A stretch of 64,000 nucleotides of DNA from CAAFZY01 sp964410325 (GCA_964410325.1 CAYPFN010000008.1:7678-71677); one strand, 5' to 3'. Numbered from the stretch's first letter, positions 26,551 to 35,538 are shown. Notes: generated by a model from the sequence alone, not told the origin. Made by a program: numbers and translations.

Positions 26551-28931
26551 AATTTAACTCCTTTTATATAAGACTTAATTTGTTTTCTATATTCTTTATA
26601 TTTTTTATATTTTTCTTTATAATGTTTGCGCATTTTTCCAAAATAAATTTTTCTCAATATTTTATAACGAAAATATTTTCTGTTTATCTCATCTTTGCAC
26701 AAAAGAAGCCTCAGAACTTGGTTATTAGTTTCTGTATTTGTTGGTAAAATATTTTGCACTTCTCTATTTGCTAGCAAATCATATGTTGAAACAGAAGTAT
26801 TTTTTGGAAAAGTCAAAGCTTCTTTAATCCATCTTAGAGCTTTCTCTTTCTGCTTTGATAAAATGGAAGAAAACTTATTTTTATCAAATTTTTCTAACAA
26901 ATCCATATGTGATAAAATTCCTGTTACATCAAAAAACATACGTTTTTCTTCTTTGAATATTGATAAAAGAGATGTAAACCGAGACGTACCTCTTACCTGA
27001 TTTACAATAGAAACAAATGGTTTGTTGAAAATCATGGCAAAACATGTCCCATGGAAGGAATCAGTTATAACGGCTTCGGCATTTTTAAAATAATAAAGCC
27101 AATCTTCAACCTCCACACCCTTCTGAGCCTTTTCTTTTTTCATTAAAACATTTCCGTCGCAAATATTAACCAATTTAAGTCCTAATTCTTCAGCAGTTGA
27201 TTTTATTATATTTTCTTTTTCTTCCGTTGTATCCAAAATATAGCTCAAAAGATATGGCTCATCTGATTTCACTTTTGCTTTTTCAATTACTTTCTCATAT
27301 TCAGCAAAATCACATAAAAAAACAGGATCCAAAATATGCTCAGCTTTTACACCAAATATATTTTTACAAATATCCACACCATCAGCCTCTCTAACAGAAA
27401 CACGATCCAACCTATGCATATGAAATTTTGCTTCACCCCACTCAGACTTAGGATCAACATATCCATCACCAAAAGACGTTGCGATAGATATTTTTCTTTT
27501 ATCGTCATGAGCAAAATCCAAGAAGAAGGTTTTTCCAAATGGTTTAGGATAATGCCATAACTGATCAGATGCCAAGACAAAATTATCAATCAAACTATTT
27601 AAAACGGAAAGTTCTTTTTTACTTCTTTTGATAGAGGTAATCGGAGCTTTGAATCTACGCATAAATCGACGAGAAAGAATATGCGGATCATTCAAATGTT
27701 CCTCATTAACTAGACCAGAGGAATCAACTAAAATAGATGTATACCCCATTGATTCCAGGAGCTTGTATAAAGCATAAGCCGTCAAAATAGCCCCATAATT
27801 TTCAAAAAACCAAATACCAACAATACCAACATCATATTTATCATTTAAGGCGAAATCGACAGATTTTGAAAAATTTTGTGTTTTTCTTAAATCAAAAAAT
27901 CTTTTTCTTTTGGCTTCATTTATCTGTGTCGGAGCATAAAAACATCTATTATACTTTGTACTTTCTTCAATATTTTTTTTCTTAACCAATTGTGCATTTC
28001 GGCTAATTTCCTTAAATATTATTTCTCCTTTCTTGGAATTAATCATGACACAAGAAGTTCCCTTAGGATGTCTTAATGGCTTGTCATAAAACTCTATACC
28101 CCAAAAATCGGCAAGCGTTATATCTCCTTGTCTGGGCATGTGATTAAATGGGCAAGTGCCACAACTTTTTCTATAAAAAAGCGCTCTTTCAAAGCCTGCA
28201 AAATATGCATTATTTCTTTCTAATTTTACCTCTGATCCATCATTTAGATAAAAAGTTAATTTAAATACACCCCAACCATCTTTTTTAGGCCTAAAATTAA
28301 CGGATTTTATCTTATTTTTATAAGGTAACTCCTTTAAAAAATCTTGCCAAATTTTTTGGGAAGGAACACCATGACAGACGATATCTGCCGTCAACAAATT
28401 CTCATATTTTTTACCTAAATATTTATTAAAACCGGCAACCTGACATGGTGTTCCAGTGAACAATACATATTTTCCCGAATCCAAATATTTTTTTAATTCT
28501 GTAAATGTTTTTTTAGTGTTACTTTGAACATATTTTGAATAGCGAAGTTTATCTAAATCCTCTTTATTATGAACAATGACATGTTCAACATTAAAATTTT
28601 TATCCCAAGCGGCACCACAAACATAGCCTCCTTTATCCAAAACATAATTGGCCAGAAGCGTGAAAGCACCACCTGAGGAACTTTTCATTCTGATTTCGTC
28701 ATTGGCCCAAACAGCATAACATTCCGGTTCTTTGCTATTTTTGTATTGAGGATTATAAGCGGCACAGCTTTTAAGACACAGACCACAATCGACACATTCG
28801 TCATTATTAATAACTGGATACAAAAAGCCCTCATCATTGGGTTGCATACTAATTGCTTTTTTAGGACAAATATTATAACAAGCACCACAACCTGTACAAA
28901 TTTTTTCATCAACTAATTTAATATTGTTCAT
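26547..28931 (-). CDS. Ferredoxin/FrhB-like plus polysaccharide pyruvyl transferase fusion
   Basis: 794 aa. Two 4Fe-4S motifs at the N-terminus (Cys 12, 15, 18, 22 and 46, 49, 52, 56: CTGCGACYNICPK, CVDCGLCLKSC), then an F420-hydrogenase beta-subunit-like region (SSSGGAFTLLANYVL, FTGTPCQVAGFNKYLG, DIVCHGVPSQKIW, GDITLADFWG). From about 370 a polysaccharide pyruvyl transferase domain follows (WFFENYGAILTAYALYKLLE; ITDSFHGTCFAMIFNKPFVS). These two families are often neighbours in capsule loci; here they are one chain. Likely adds or processes a pyruvyl-type substituent with an iron-sulfur redox step. Confidence 0.8.
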   Translation of the reverse strand: MNNIKLVDEKICTGCGACYNICPKKAISMQPNDEGFLYPVINNDECVDCGLCLKSCAAYNPQYKNSKEPECYAVWANDEIRMKSSSGGAFTLLANYVLDKGGYVCGAAWDKNFNVEHVIVHNKEDLDKLRYSKYVQSNTKKTFTELKKYLDSGKYVLFTGTPCQVAGFNKYLGKKYENLLTADIVCHGVPSQKIWQDFLKELPYKNKIKSVNFRPKKDGWGVFKLTFYLNDGSEVKLERNNAYFAGFERALFYRKSCGTCPFNHMPRQGDITLADFWGIEFYDKPLRHPKGTSCVMINSKKGEIIFKEISRNAQLVKKKNIEESTKYNRCFYAPTQINEAKRKRFFDLRKTQNFSKSVDFALNDKYDVGIVGIWFFENYGAILTAYALYKLLESMGYTSILVDSSGLVNEEHLNDPHILSRRFMRRFKAPITSIKRSKKELSVLNSLIDNFVLASDQLWHYPKPFGKTFFLDFAHDDKRKISIATSFGDGYVDPKSEWGEAKFHMHRLDRVSVREADGVDICKNIFGVKAEHILDPVFLCDFAEYEKVIEKAKVKSDEPYLLSYILDTTEEKENIIKSTAEELGLKLVNICDGNVLMKKEKAQKGVEVEDWLYYFKNAEAVITDSFHGTCFAMIFNKPFVSIVNQVRGTSRFTSLLSIFKEEKRMFFDVTGILSHMDLLEKFDKNKFSSILSKQKEKALRWIKEALTFPKNTSVSTYDLLANREVQNILPTNTETNNQVLRLLLCKDEINRKYFRYKILRKIYFGKMRKHYKEKYKKYKEYRKQIKSYIKGVKL

Positions 28932-30003
28932 ATTTACTCCTTATCTTGTTATAAAGTGATGACAATTTTTCATATGATTTTTTTTCACACATATAATATA
29001 ATATAATACCGAAAGCACACGGAAATAAAATAGATATAATCAAACAAGTGGAAATAGGATATTCCGTTTTCAAATGAAGATAAAGCTTTGAATTTGATAA
29101 AAGATTTCCTTTTGCAAACAAAATCTGCGGAATATATTGCAGAATATAAATAGAATATGAATATATTCCCAATTTTCCTAAAAATGGTTGATTTAATAAT
29201 CTCGAAAAAGCACCTTTTTGAATAAAGAATAAAATTACTAAAATTGAAAAAACGACTATTCCGTATGCATATTCTGATAATTTTAGCGTATTGAAGAAAA
29301 GCAAATCTATAAAAATACCAAAAAAAAGAAGCTCTAATATTGTAAAAAATATTATTGTACCTTTTTTGATTAATCGTGTTTCCTGAAAATAATTTATGTA
29401 ACTTATAAAAATTCGGATTAAAATTCCCAAACCTATTCCAAACAGCCCTCGCCAAACCCCAAGCAATCCCGGTAGCACTCTTACCTTATGTATGTAAATC
29501 ATCACGCCTATATAGGACATTATTGCAACGATAAAAGTAGATATTTTATGAGGGAATATTTTAAATAAAGATAAATAAAATAAAGACACCCAAAACAATG
29601 GCCCTAAGTACCACAAATGAGAATTATTATATATAAATCTAATCTGTGTTGCGTCATTAAAAAGCGCAATATTTCTTATAAAAAAGAAAGTCATAAAATT
29701 GTCTTTAAAATGCGTTTCTTGTGTAATTAATCCGACATAATTCAAGCAAAAAACAAATAAAAAAGATAATATGACTATAGGCATTAGTCTGATATATCTT
29801 TTCACAACAAAATCTTGATAAGAAATATCTTTTTTTATTTGAGTAAACAAAAAAAATCCCGATAAAATAAAGAAAAAACTCACCCCAATATCCGTTCTTT
29901 CTTTTATTAAGTCAAACCCAATCAAAGGAGCGTGAACTATCAATATCGACAGACAGGATAAAAATTTTACAAAATCTAAATTGTAATATCTAGTATTGTT
30001 CAT
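28918..30003 (-). CDS. Membrane O-acyltransferase (acyltransferase 3 family)
   Basis: 361 aa, about ten membrane helices. The start YYNLDFVKFLSCLSILIVHA with its conserved His and the DIGVSFFFILSGFFLF segment are typical of the OafA/WecH family, which O-acetylates surface sugars using cytoplasmic acetyl-CoA. It overlaps both neighbours by 14 bases, so it is in the operon. Acyl group and acceptor are unknown. Confidence 0.85.
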   Translation of the reverse strand: MNNTRYYNLDFVKFLSCLSILIVHAPLIGFDLIKERTDIGVSFFFILSGFFLFTQIKKDISYQDFVVKRYIRLMPIVILSFLFVFCLNYVGLITQETHFKDNFMTFFFIRNIALFNDATQIRFIYNNSHLWYLGPLFWVSLFYLSLFKIFPHKISTFIVAIMSYIGVMIYIHKVRVLPGLLGVWRGLFGIGLGILIRIFISYINYFQETRLIKKGTIIFFTILELLFFGIFIDLLFFNTLKLSEYAYGIVVFSILVILFFIQKGAFSRLLNQPFLGKLGIYSYSIYILQYIPQILFAKGNLLSNSKLYLHLKTEYPISTCLIISILFPCAFGIILYYMCEKKSYEKLSSLYNKIRSKYEQY

Positions 30004-30718
30004 CTTTCAAATATTCCTTTAACTGTTCTGGTGTTCCTACGCACTTCCAATCTTGTTTTTGAATATCAAAGACACCAATTTGGGCGCCATTTTTCACGGC
30101 ATAGTTATAAACATTGCTCATGTAATATTCATTTTTGGCTCTATCACCATAAATCATCATTTCTATGGTGTTTTTTACAAAGTCTGCGCCTCTTGCAAAC
30201 ATATACACACCACAAATAGCGTGGTTGGATATGACTTCTTTTTCTCTTGTTTTGGTGACAAAACCTTTGTTATCAGTAGCAGCAAAGGAAAAACATTCCT
30301 TATCCGTATTAAACGTGAGTAAGCTGCCGTCTAATTTTCTGGTCAGACAATCGTTCACAAAGTTTTGAAAAACCCAATTATCAAAAATGTTATCGGAATC
30401 GGCAAAAATAACCGGCAAATTATTATTAATTATCTCATGAGAGGCCAAGGCCGTGCAACTTGCGCCTTGGGTCAATTTTTCTACACTGATAAACGCCACA
30501 TGATATTTTGAAGACAGTTTTTCCAACTGTTCTTTGTTTTCTTCTTCAAACTGTTTTTGAATTATCAGCGTATAATGGGCGTTGGGATAGTAAACACCAT
30601 CTAAAACCCGCTCTATCATCATTTTTCCGTTCACATCAATAAACGGTTTGGGTAAGGTATAGCCTTGAGCTTTGAAACGACTTCCCGCTCCGGCCATGGG
30701 AATAACAATATTTAACAT
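29990..30718 (-). CDS. Sugar/phospho-compound nucleotidyltransferase
   Basis: About 242 aa. MLNIVIPMAGAGSRFKAQGY then TLPKPFIDVNGKMMIERVL is the NTP-binding loop and lysine motif of the MobA/RmlA-like superfamily; ADSDNIFDNW holds the metal-binding aspartate. Start set at ATG 30718, matching the family N-terminus and overlapping the HAD gene before it. Together with that HAD gene and the NTP-transferase/kinase fusion it forms a three-gene set likely making an activated phospho-substituent or sugar. Confidence 0.75.
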   Translation of the reverse strand: MLNIVIPMAGAGSRFKAQGYTLPKPFIDVNGKMMIERVLDGVYYPNAHYTLIIQKQFEEENKEQLEKLSSKYHVAFISVEKLTQGASCTALASHEIINNNLPVIFADSDNIFDNWVFQNFVNDCLTRKLDGSLLTFNTDKECFSFAATDNKGFVTKTREKEVISNHAICGVYMFARGADFVKNTIEMMIYGDRAKNEYYMSNVYNYAVKNGAQIGVFDIQKQDWKCVGTPEQLKEYLKDEQY

Positions 30719-30726
30719 GCTCGCTC

Positions 30727-31113
30727 TCACTTTGCTTTGGCTGCTTTACTTAAGTTTTCTTCAGTCATATCTTGCCAATTATCATTAAAACGAACAACAC
30801 GATCATCTATTGTGATATCTGCATTAGGTTTGCCAAAGAAAATTTCATCATATTCAATGCCGTTTTTTGCCAACCATTCAAATGTCATTTGCCCAACATT
30901 TTTTAATACTTTGCCTACATTATGACCTGTAGAGCCCATGTTACGAGCCGTGTTGATGATGATTGTATGACCAGCGGCACGCAAAGCGTGTATCATCTCT
31001 TTTGCGCCATCTTTAACTTTAACATCAGCGTAAGTTTGCGGATCTTTTCTTATCTCACAAATAGTTCCGTCTAAATCTATGCAAATACGCATTTTTTTAT
31101 CACTAGTCATCAT
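30727..31113 (-). CDS. HAD-superfamily phosphatase, capsule-type
   Basis: 128 aa; the enzymatic part begins at about residue 8. HAD motif I is RICIDLDGTIC, motif II is the Thr of IIINTARNMGS, and the late acidic motif is DITIDDRVVRF; no cap domain. Small HAD enzymes of this form occur in capsule loci next to nucleotidyltransferases. It overlaps the gene on either side by about 10 bases or less. The substrate is unknown, probably a sugar phosphate or phosphorylated substituent made by its neighbours. Confidence 0.75.
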   Translation of the reverse strand: MMTSDKKMRICIDLDGTICEIRKDPQTYADVKVKDGAKEMIHALRAAGHTIIINTARNMGSTGHNVGKVLKNVGQMTFEWLAKNGIEYDEIFFGKPNADITIDDRVVRFNDNWQDMTEENLSKAAKAK

Positions 31114-32740
31114 ATAATACCTCGTTAAATTTCTTTATTGATGTTAGGTAAAATGCTTTTTGACGCTGAATATCATCACTATGTAATGGGATCATAGTTA
31201 AGAACAACAAAGCCTCAATAAGCTTGATTTCTTTTCTGTCATAACCATAATTTACAACCAATTCATCGAAGAACGGCTCTAATTTTTCAGTTAAAACAGG
31301 AGTTGAAATTTGAAAATCGTAAAAATCTTTGCCGGATGCCTTAAGCTTATATAGTCCGGCAACGATAAAGTCATATAACCCTACAATGCTATGGCGCAAT
31401 TTGGCAATATCATAACGCGGATCTCCATATATACTTTGGGTTTTGAAACGGCCACGCGGATCAATCAGCTTGAAAATATAGTGCATTGAGTCAAATAAAA
31501 TATTGGAAAAACAATAATCTCCATGTACGATTGTCCTCTTGTCATAATTGACCAATTTGGCGACTTCTGTATTCAAAGCTGATTTTAATAAAGGATAATT
31601 TTTATAATGAACATTATTGATTGAAATATAATCACTCTGCATCATTTTAAAAATTTCAGGATTTTTAGTGGCAATCTCGTCTATACGTCGCTGTGTTTTG
31701 TTTTGATATATTTCAACTAATTCTTCTTTGTCTTGTGGTTCTGTATAATTTTCAAAGACCTTATGAACCTTAAGTAATGCTTCTATAATATTATACCAAT
31801 CTTCCAAATTATTAGAGCCATAAATAAATGTTTCTGCCAAATTTGCATATCCATATAGCTCCATTTCAACCGATGTAGTTTCCGCATTTTCACTCACGTT
31901 AAAAACTCTAGGTGCATAACAAGCAACATCGGTAGGAAGTTCTTTATACCAATTGGCTTCATCAAGCAGTTTTTGTTTATTCCTAGATATTTTAGTTATT
32001 GTGCCTCTAACAGCATCTACTTTTAAAGAATTAAACTCTCTTGCACTGAATAATTCCAAGCGAGCTTGAACTGCACCACTGACATGCCCAAAATCAAACC
32101 AACGTTGTGTTGTTTTTATTAAAATTGGGTGAATGTTATGATACTTTTGCAATACATTTATAAAACTTGCTTCATAATTTAAAAATTCTGTAGCTAAAAG
32201 TTGCTTTAACAACTTTGTATCTGAAAATTTATAATATCCTACCAAAGCTTCTTTATCGGCTATTGAGATGTCTCTTTCTTTATTGTAAATTCTTGCCAAA
32301 TAACCTTTTTTATCTTTAGAAACTAAACACCATTGTTTTGATGCTTTTATATTTGGAGAAGACAGAAAAACATCATCTTCTTCGGGGAAAGTTTCGTCTA
32401 TTAAGGTATCGCCAAAAATAATTTGCGTGGAAAAGTTTTCATCACAACTGTCTAAAAGATTTATGACTGAGGAAGATATGTCTGAATCTGATTCAATAAA
32501 ATATTGTTGAACGTTGGGATAACTATAACCAAGAAAACGACTCAATCTTGTATTGTTTTCTCGCAATACAATTTTGATTTTATCGGCACCATTTTTTATG
32601 GCAGAATCGATACACCAGTTAATGGCTGGTTTTGAACGTATCGGCAAAAGTCCGGGATCTGTAATCATACCTACGGATATGTTTTTGGGATTAAACTTTC
32701 CGGCCGATAAAATGATGGTGTTGACTTTTTGCTTTTCCAT
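31103..32740 (-). CDS. Fused nucleotidyltransferase and choline-kinase-like phosphotransferase
   Basis: 545 aa. The N-terminal half (about 1-230) has an NTP-transferase fold: TIILSAGKFNPK, LLPIRSKPAINWCIDSAI, IIFGDTLID. The C-terminal half (about 255-545) is an aminoglycoside/choline-kinase-like phosphotransferase with the catalytic loop TIVHGDYCFSNILFD and the metal-binding LIDPRGRF. The fusion suggests phosphorylation and then nucleotidyl activation of one metabolite. The N-terminal loop lacks the full G-x-G-x-R motif, so that half could be weakened. Ten bases after the 612-aa gene. Confidence 0.7.
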   Translation of the reverse strand: MEKQKVNTIILSAGKFNPKNISVGMITDPGLLPIRSKPAINWCIDSAIKNGADKIKIVLRENNTRLSRFLGYSYPNVQQYFIESDSDISSSVINLLDSCDENFSTQIIFGDTLIDETFPEEDDVFLSSPNIKASKQWCLVSKDKKGYLARIYNKERDISIADKEALVGYYKFSDTKLLKQLLATEFLNYEASFINVLQKYHNIHPILIKTTQRWFDFGHVSGAVQARLELFSAREFNSLKVDAVRGTITKISRNKQKLLDEANWYKELPTDVACYAPRVFNVSENAETTSVEMELYGYANLAETFIYGSNNLEDWYNIIEALLKVHKVFENYTEPQDKEELVEIYQNKTQRRIDEIATKNPEIFKMMQSDYISINNVHYKNYPLLKSALNTEVAKLVNYDKRTIVHGDYCFSNILFDSMHYIFKLIDPRGRFKTQSIYGDPRYDIAKLRHSIVGLYDFIVAGLYKLKASGKDFYDFQISTPVLTEKLEPFFDELVVNYGYDRKEIKLIEALLFLTMIPLHSDDIQRQKAFYLTSIKKFNEVLYDD

Positions 32741-32749
32741 TTTCTTCTC

Positions 32750-34588
32750 CTAATTATTTAAATATCCTACCGAAATGCACAGATTGAATTGCAAAATTTG
32801 AATTTTGATGTGAAAAATACTGGGCAAAAATGTCAAAAAACGAATGTAAGAATCCTTGCCTAATTTTATCTTGAATAAATTTTTTAAAATTTTCTTTTCA
32901 CGTAAAATGCACCAATCCGCATTTCCTTGATACATAAGTGGATATGTCTGAATATGATTCTTGGTCAACTCTTGCATTGCCATATTCTCAGGATTCCACA
33001 AATAATCTTTGTATTTGGAAAAATCTATGCTATGCAAAACCTTGCAAATTTCATCTGCCGTATTTGGAGATGAAACAAACAAAATATCCGTTGCGGCATC
33101 AGCTGTCAGAGCAAAATCATTTATATAACGGCCATGAGCGACAAATTTTATTTTTTCTTTATTTTGTTTTGTAAGAACAAGCTCTTTATTGAGAATATCT
33201 AATATAAACGGACGGTTTAGATAAATATCCGGCCGGATAAAAACGATATAATCATATTGAATGCCCTGCTCTTTTTGATATTGCTTGCGAAGTTTGTTGA
33301 CTTCATTTTGGGAGTGATACATACAAGATAACCCCCAAACAGAAATTTTTGACTTTGGATTACATAAACACTGTATATTTCCCCAATCTTGCACATTTTG
33401 ATGTTCTACTTTTATAGATTTGAGAGAATAAAGCTTCTTAAGCTTTTCTACAACTTGAGTATCAACCTTTTTGACTTTACATTTATTTTTGTGGTGACTT
33501 AGCGTAGAATGGTTGGTTTCATCCCATGTATGCATAAAAACATCACAATCATATAAGTCTATTAAGTTCTTTTTTATTGATGAGGCGCATTTTTCAAAAG
33601 TACGCAAATGGCCAAACATCTGAACTGCAACTTTTACATTGCTTTTTGGCTTGTTTTTAAGAAGCCTTTTATATTGACAATATCTCCATAAACCATGCCA
33701 TTTAAACGCAAGCATCCCTTTTTGTTGCAAGTCTGCAAGTTCATCACTAAAAACTTTCCACATTTCAGCAGAAACCTCTGCAGAAGCATGACTACATTTA
33801 TTATATTGATGTTTTAATAAACGAGGCAAAGCGTCTTTTTTAAAAAAATCTAATTCCTTTTTTAATCCTTTTTGACTATACAAAGATACAACTGAAAGTA
33901 TTCCCGTCCAATAACCTGATATTTGTTTGGGGGATGACTTTTGATTAGAAATTGAATTTATGTTTTTAGTATAAAGATGTAATTTCAACGGAAGTAATGC
34001 TGTTTTGGGATGATTACTTAGTACTGCATATGTAAAAGGATAATCTTCAAATTGAATTCCTTTAATAAAATTCATATCGTCAATTAAGCTCTTTTTATAA
34101 AATTTAGTCCAAACATTAAATGATATTCTGTTTTTTCCGGAACAACCTTTATACAAAGGCTTGTCATATATTTTAGCTTGAATTTTGCTTATATCAAAAA
34201 TCTCTTCAGGAAGCTCTTTTCCATCTGATTTTTTATAACCAAAGCATACTAAATCGGTATTATATTTGGCTGATATTTGATAACAAATCTCTATTGTCTG
34301 AGGCTCTATAGCGTCATCAGAATCAAGAAAATAAATATATTCACCTGTTGCTTGCTTTAAACCATTATTTCGAGCCTCGGAAAGGCCTTGATTTTTTTGT
34401 GTTATTAATTTTATTCGATTATCTTTTTTTGAATAATCATCTAAAATTTGCGCACTATTATCCGTACTTCCATCATTAACACAAATAACTTCAATATCTT
34501 TAAATGTTTGCGTTAAGACACTATCAAGACAACGAGCCAAAAACTGTTCGACATTGTATACAGGAATAATTACAGAAACTTTGGACAT
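32750..34588 (-). CDS. GT2 glycosyltransferase with a second C-terminal domain
   Basis: 612 aa. N-terminal GT2 domain (about 1-230): KVSVIIPVYNVEQFLARCLD, CVNDGSTDNS and the D-x-D-like YFLDSDDAIE. From about 318 a second domain starts, VKVAVQMFGHLRTFEKCASS, with DYIVFIRPDIYLNRPF as a likely metal-binding region; this looks like a separate sugar-transferase-type domain. Its ATG directly follows the stop of the recombinase-like gene, and its ribosome site GGAGG lies inside that gene's last codons, so the two are translationally coupled. Confidence 0.75.
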   Translation of the reverse strand: MSKVSVIIPVYNVEQFLARCLDSVLTQTFKDIEVICVNDGSTDNSAQILDDYSKKDNRIKLITQKNQGLSEARNNGLKQATGEYIYFLDSDDAIEPQTIEICYQISAKYNTDLVCFGYKKSDGKELPEEIFDISKIQAKIYDKPLYKGCSGKNRISFNVWTKFYKKSLIDDMNFIKGIQFEDYPFTYAVLSNHPKTALLPLKLHLYTKNINSISNQKSSPKQISGYWTGILSVVSLYSQKGLKKELDFFKKDALPRLLKHQYNKCSHASAEVSAEMWKVFSDELADLQQKGMLAFKWHGLWRYCQYKRLLKNKPKSNVKVAVQMFGHLRTFEKCASSIKKNLIDLYDCDVFMHTWDETNHSTLSHHKNKCKVKKVDTQVVEKLKKLYSLKSIKVEHQNVQDWGNIQCLCNPKSKISVWGLSCMYHSQNEVNKLRKQYQKEQGIQYDYIVFIRPDIYLNRPFILDILNKELVLTKQNKEKIKFVAHGRYINDFALTADAATDILFVSSPNTADEICKVLHSIDFSKYKDYLWNPENMAMQELTKNHIQTYPLMYQGNADWCILREKKILKNLFKIKLGKDSYIRFLTFLPSIFHIKIQILQFNLCISVGYLNN

Positions 34589-35176
34589 CTATTTATTTCC
34601 TCCACTAAAGGAAATTCCGCGTCTTCTAGCAAAGGTATAGATTGATACTCGATTGATACCTAATTGTCTGGCAATTTCTGATTTTGAAATACCAGCATCA
34701 AGCATTCGTAAAATTTCTGCCGAATTGTTTTCTAATTTGGATTTTACTTTTGCCCCAAATGGACGACCAAGTTTTTTGCCTTCTTTTTTACGTTGATTTA
34801 AAACTTTTCTGGTTGATTGTGAAATTAAATGACTGCGAATATCAATAGCAGCATCCATTCCTTTGAAAAAATCATCAGTTAAGCCAGAATTATCAAAGCT
34901 ATAACCCTCATCTATAGAAAATAGTTTCAGATTCCTTTCCTGACAAAACTGAAGATTATCTTTGATATTTTGTAGATAAGAACCGATATGGCTTATTTTG
35001 TTAATAAGAATACCTTCACAATCTGCTTGAATAATACTTTTTACATTTTCAAAATTCTCACCAGAGTGAACACACCCCATTACTAAGCCTTTCTCTTTTG
35101 CAAAAGAGACAAGACTTTGATATTGATCAGCATAGTCTGCCTGATCTTGATTATTTGGTATGTATCCAACAAACAT
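34589..35176 (-). CDS. Serine-recombinase homologue lacking catalytic residues, probable regulator
   Basis: 195 aa. Overall layout of a Hin/resolvase-type serine recombinase: catalytic-like domain (about 1-105), linker helix with ISQSTRKVLNQRKKEGKKLG and RPFGAK, then a helix-turn-helix (about 150-190: ILRMLDAGISKSEIARQLGI then NRVSIYTFARRRG). Where active enzymes have Y-x-R-V-S-T-x-x-Q it reads GYIPNNQDQ, so the nucleophilic Ser and its Arg are gone. KLDRLGR is replaced by KISHIGSYL, losing two more arginines. The DNA-binding part is intact. First gene of the polysaccharide operon, starting 12 bases from an inverted repeat. Most likely a DNA-binding regulator rather than a recombinase. No strong ribosome site. 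Confidence 0.8.
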   Translation of the reverse strand: MFVGYIPNNQDQADYADQYQSLVSFAKEKGLVMGCVHSGENFENVKSIIQADCEGILINKISHIGSYLQNIKDNLQFCQERNLKLFSIDEGYSFDNSGLTDDFFKGMDAAIDIRSHLISQSTRKVLNQRKKEGKKLGRPFGAKVKSKLENNSAEILRMLDAGISKSEIARQLGINRVSIYTFARRRGISFSGGNK

Positions 35177-35188
35177 TCAGCACATTCT

Positions 35189-35204
35189 TCAAAAATCAGC
35201 GTTT
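35189..35204 (+). repeat. Left 16-bp inverted repeat
   Basis: TCAAAAATCAGCGTTT; identical in reverse complement to 35325-35340. Confidence 0.95.
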
Positions 35205-35324
35205 GTGCATAAATTTATTAAGATATAACTACTTATATCAAGGAGAGCCTTTATTTTCTTGGTGTTGATAAAAAAAACATCTTGCAATTTAAAATAATTT
35301 GTGTAGGTATAAGATATATAAAAT

Positions 35325-35340
35325 AAACGCTGATTTTTGA
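35325..35340 (-). repeat. Right 16-bp inverted repeat
   Basis: AAACGCTGATTTTTGA on the plus strand, the exact reverse complement of 35189-35204. Confidence 0.95.
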
Positions 35341-35496
35341 TGACTGCAGCAAAGTGTTTCATCGCCTTTGGTAGGTAGTTAAATCATATCTGCGAGATGC
35401 TAAAATATCTCAAGAATATCAAAATGTTATATGTAGCTGGACATCTAATGACATTAGCGAAAAAATATATGGTCTTTTAAACGCACATAATTTTTC
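35341..35496. other. Stretch between the inverted repeat and tRNA-Asp
   Basis: No complete gene. A 44-codon open remnant on the plus strand (about 35375-35509, containing SYLRDAKISQEYQNVICSW) has no start codon and is not identifiable; it may be the tail of a lost gene. Confidence 0.4.
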
Positions 35497-35525
35497 TTGC
35501 ATTGTATAAAAATAGATAATATTAT
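35497..35525 (+). promoter_or_regulatory. Promoter for tRNA-Asp
   Basis: TTGCAT, 17-base spacer, TATTAT, with the tRNA beginning 13 bases after the -10 element. Confidence 0.6.
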
Positions 35526-35538
35526 CAGCTTAGTTGTT

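Larger units (their letters stand above)
35189..35340. promoter_or_regulatory. Candidate invertible promoter of the polysaccharide operon
   Basis: A perfect 16-bp inverted repeat (TCAAAAATCAGCGTTT at 35189-35204 and its reverse complement at 35325-35340) flanks a 120-bp, very AT-rich centre. The left repeat is 12 bases from the start codon of the first operon gene. In the present orientation TTGATA at 35236-35241 with an ATAAAT or TAATAA element 15-17 bases downstream points into the operon and would start transcription close to the left repeat. No equally good promoter points the other way, so the present orientation looks ON. Inversion itself is inferred from layout. Confidence 0.6.
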
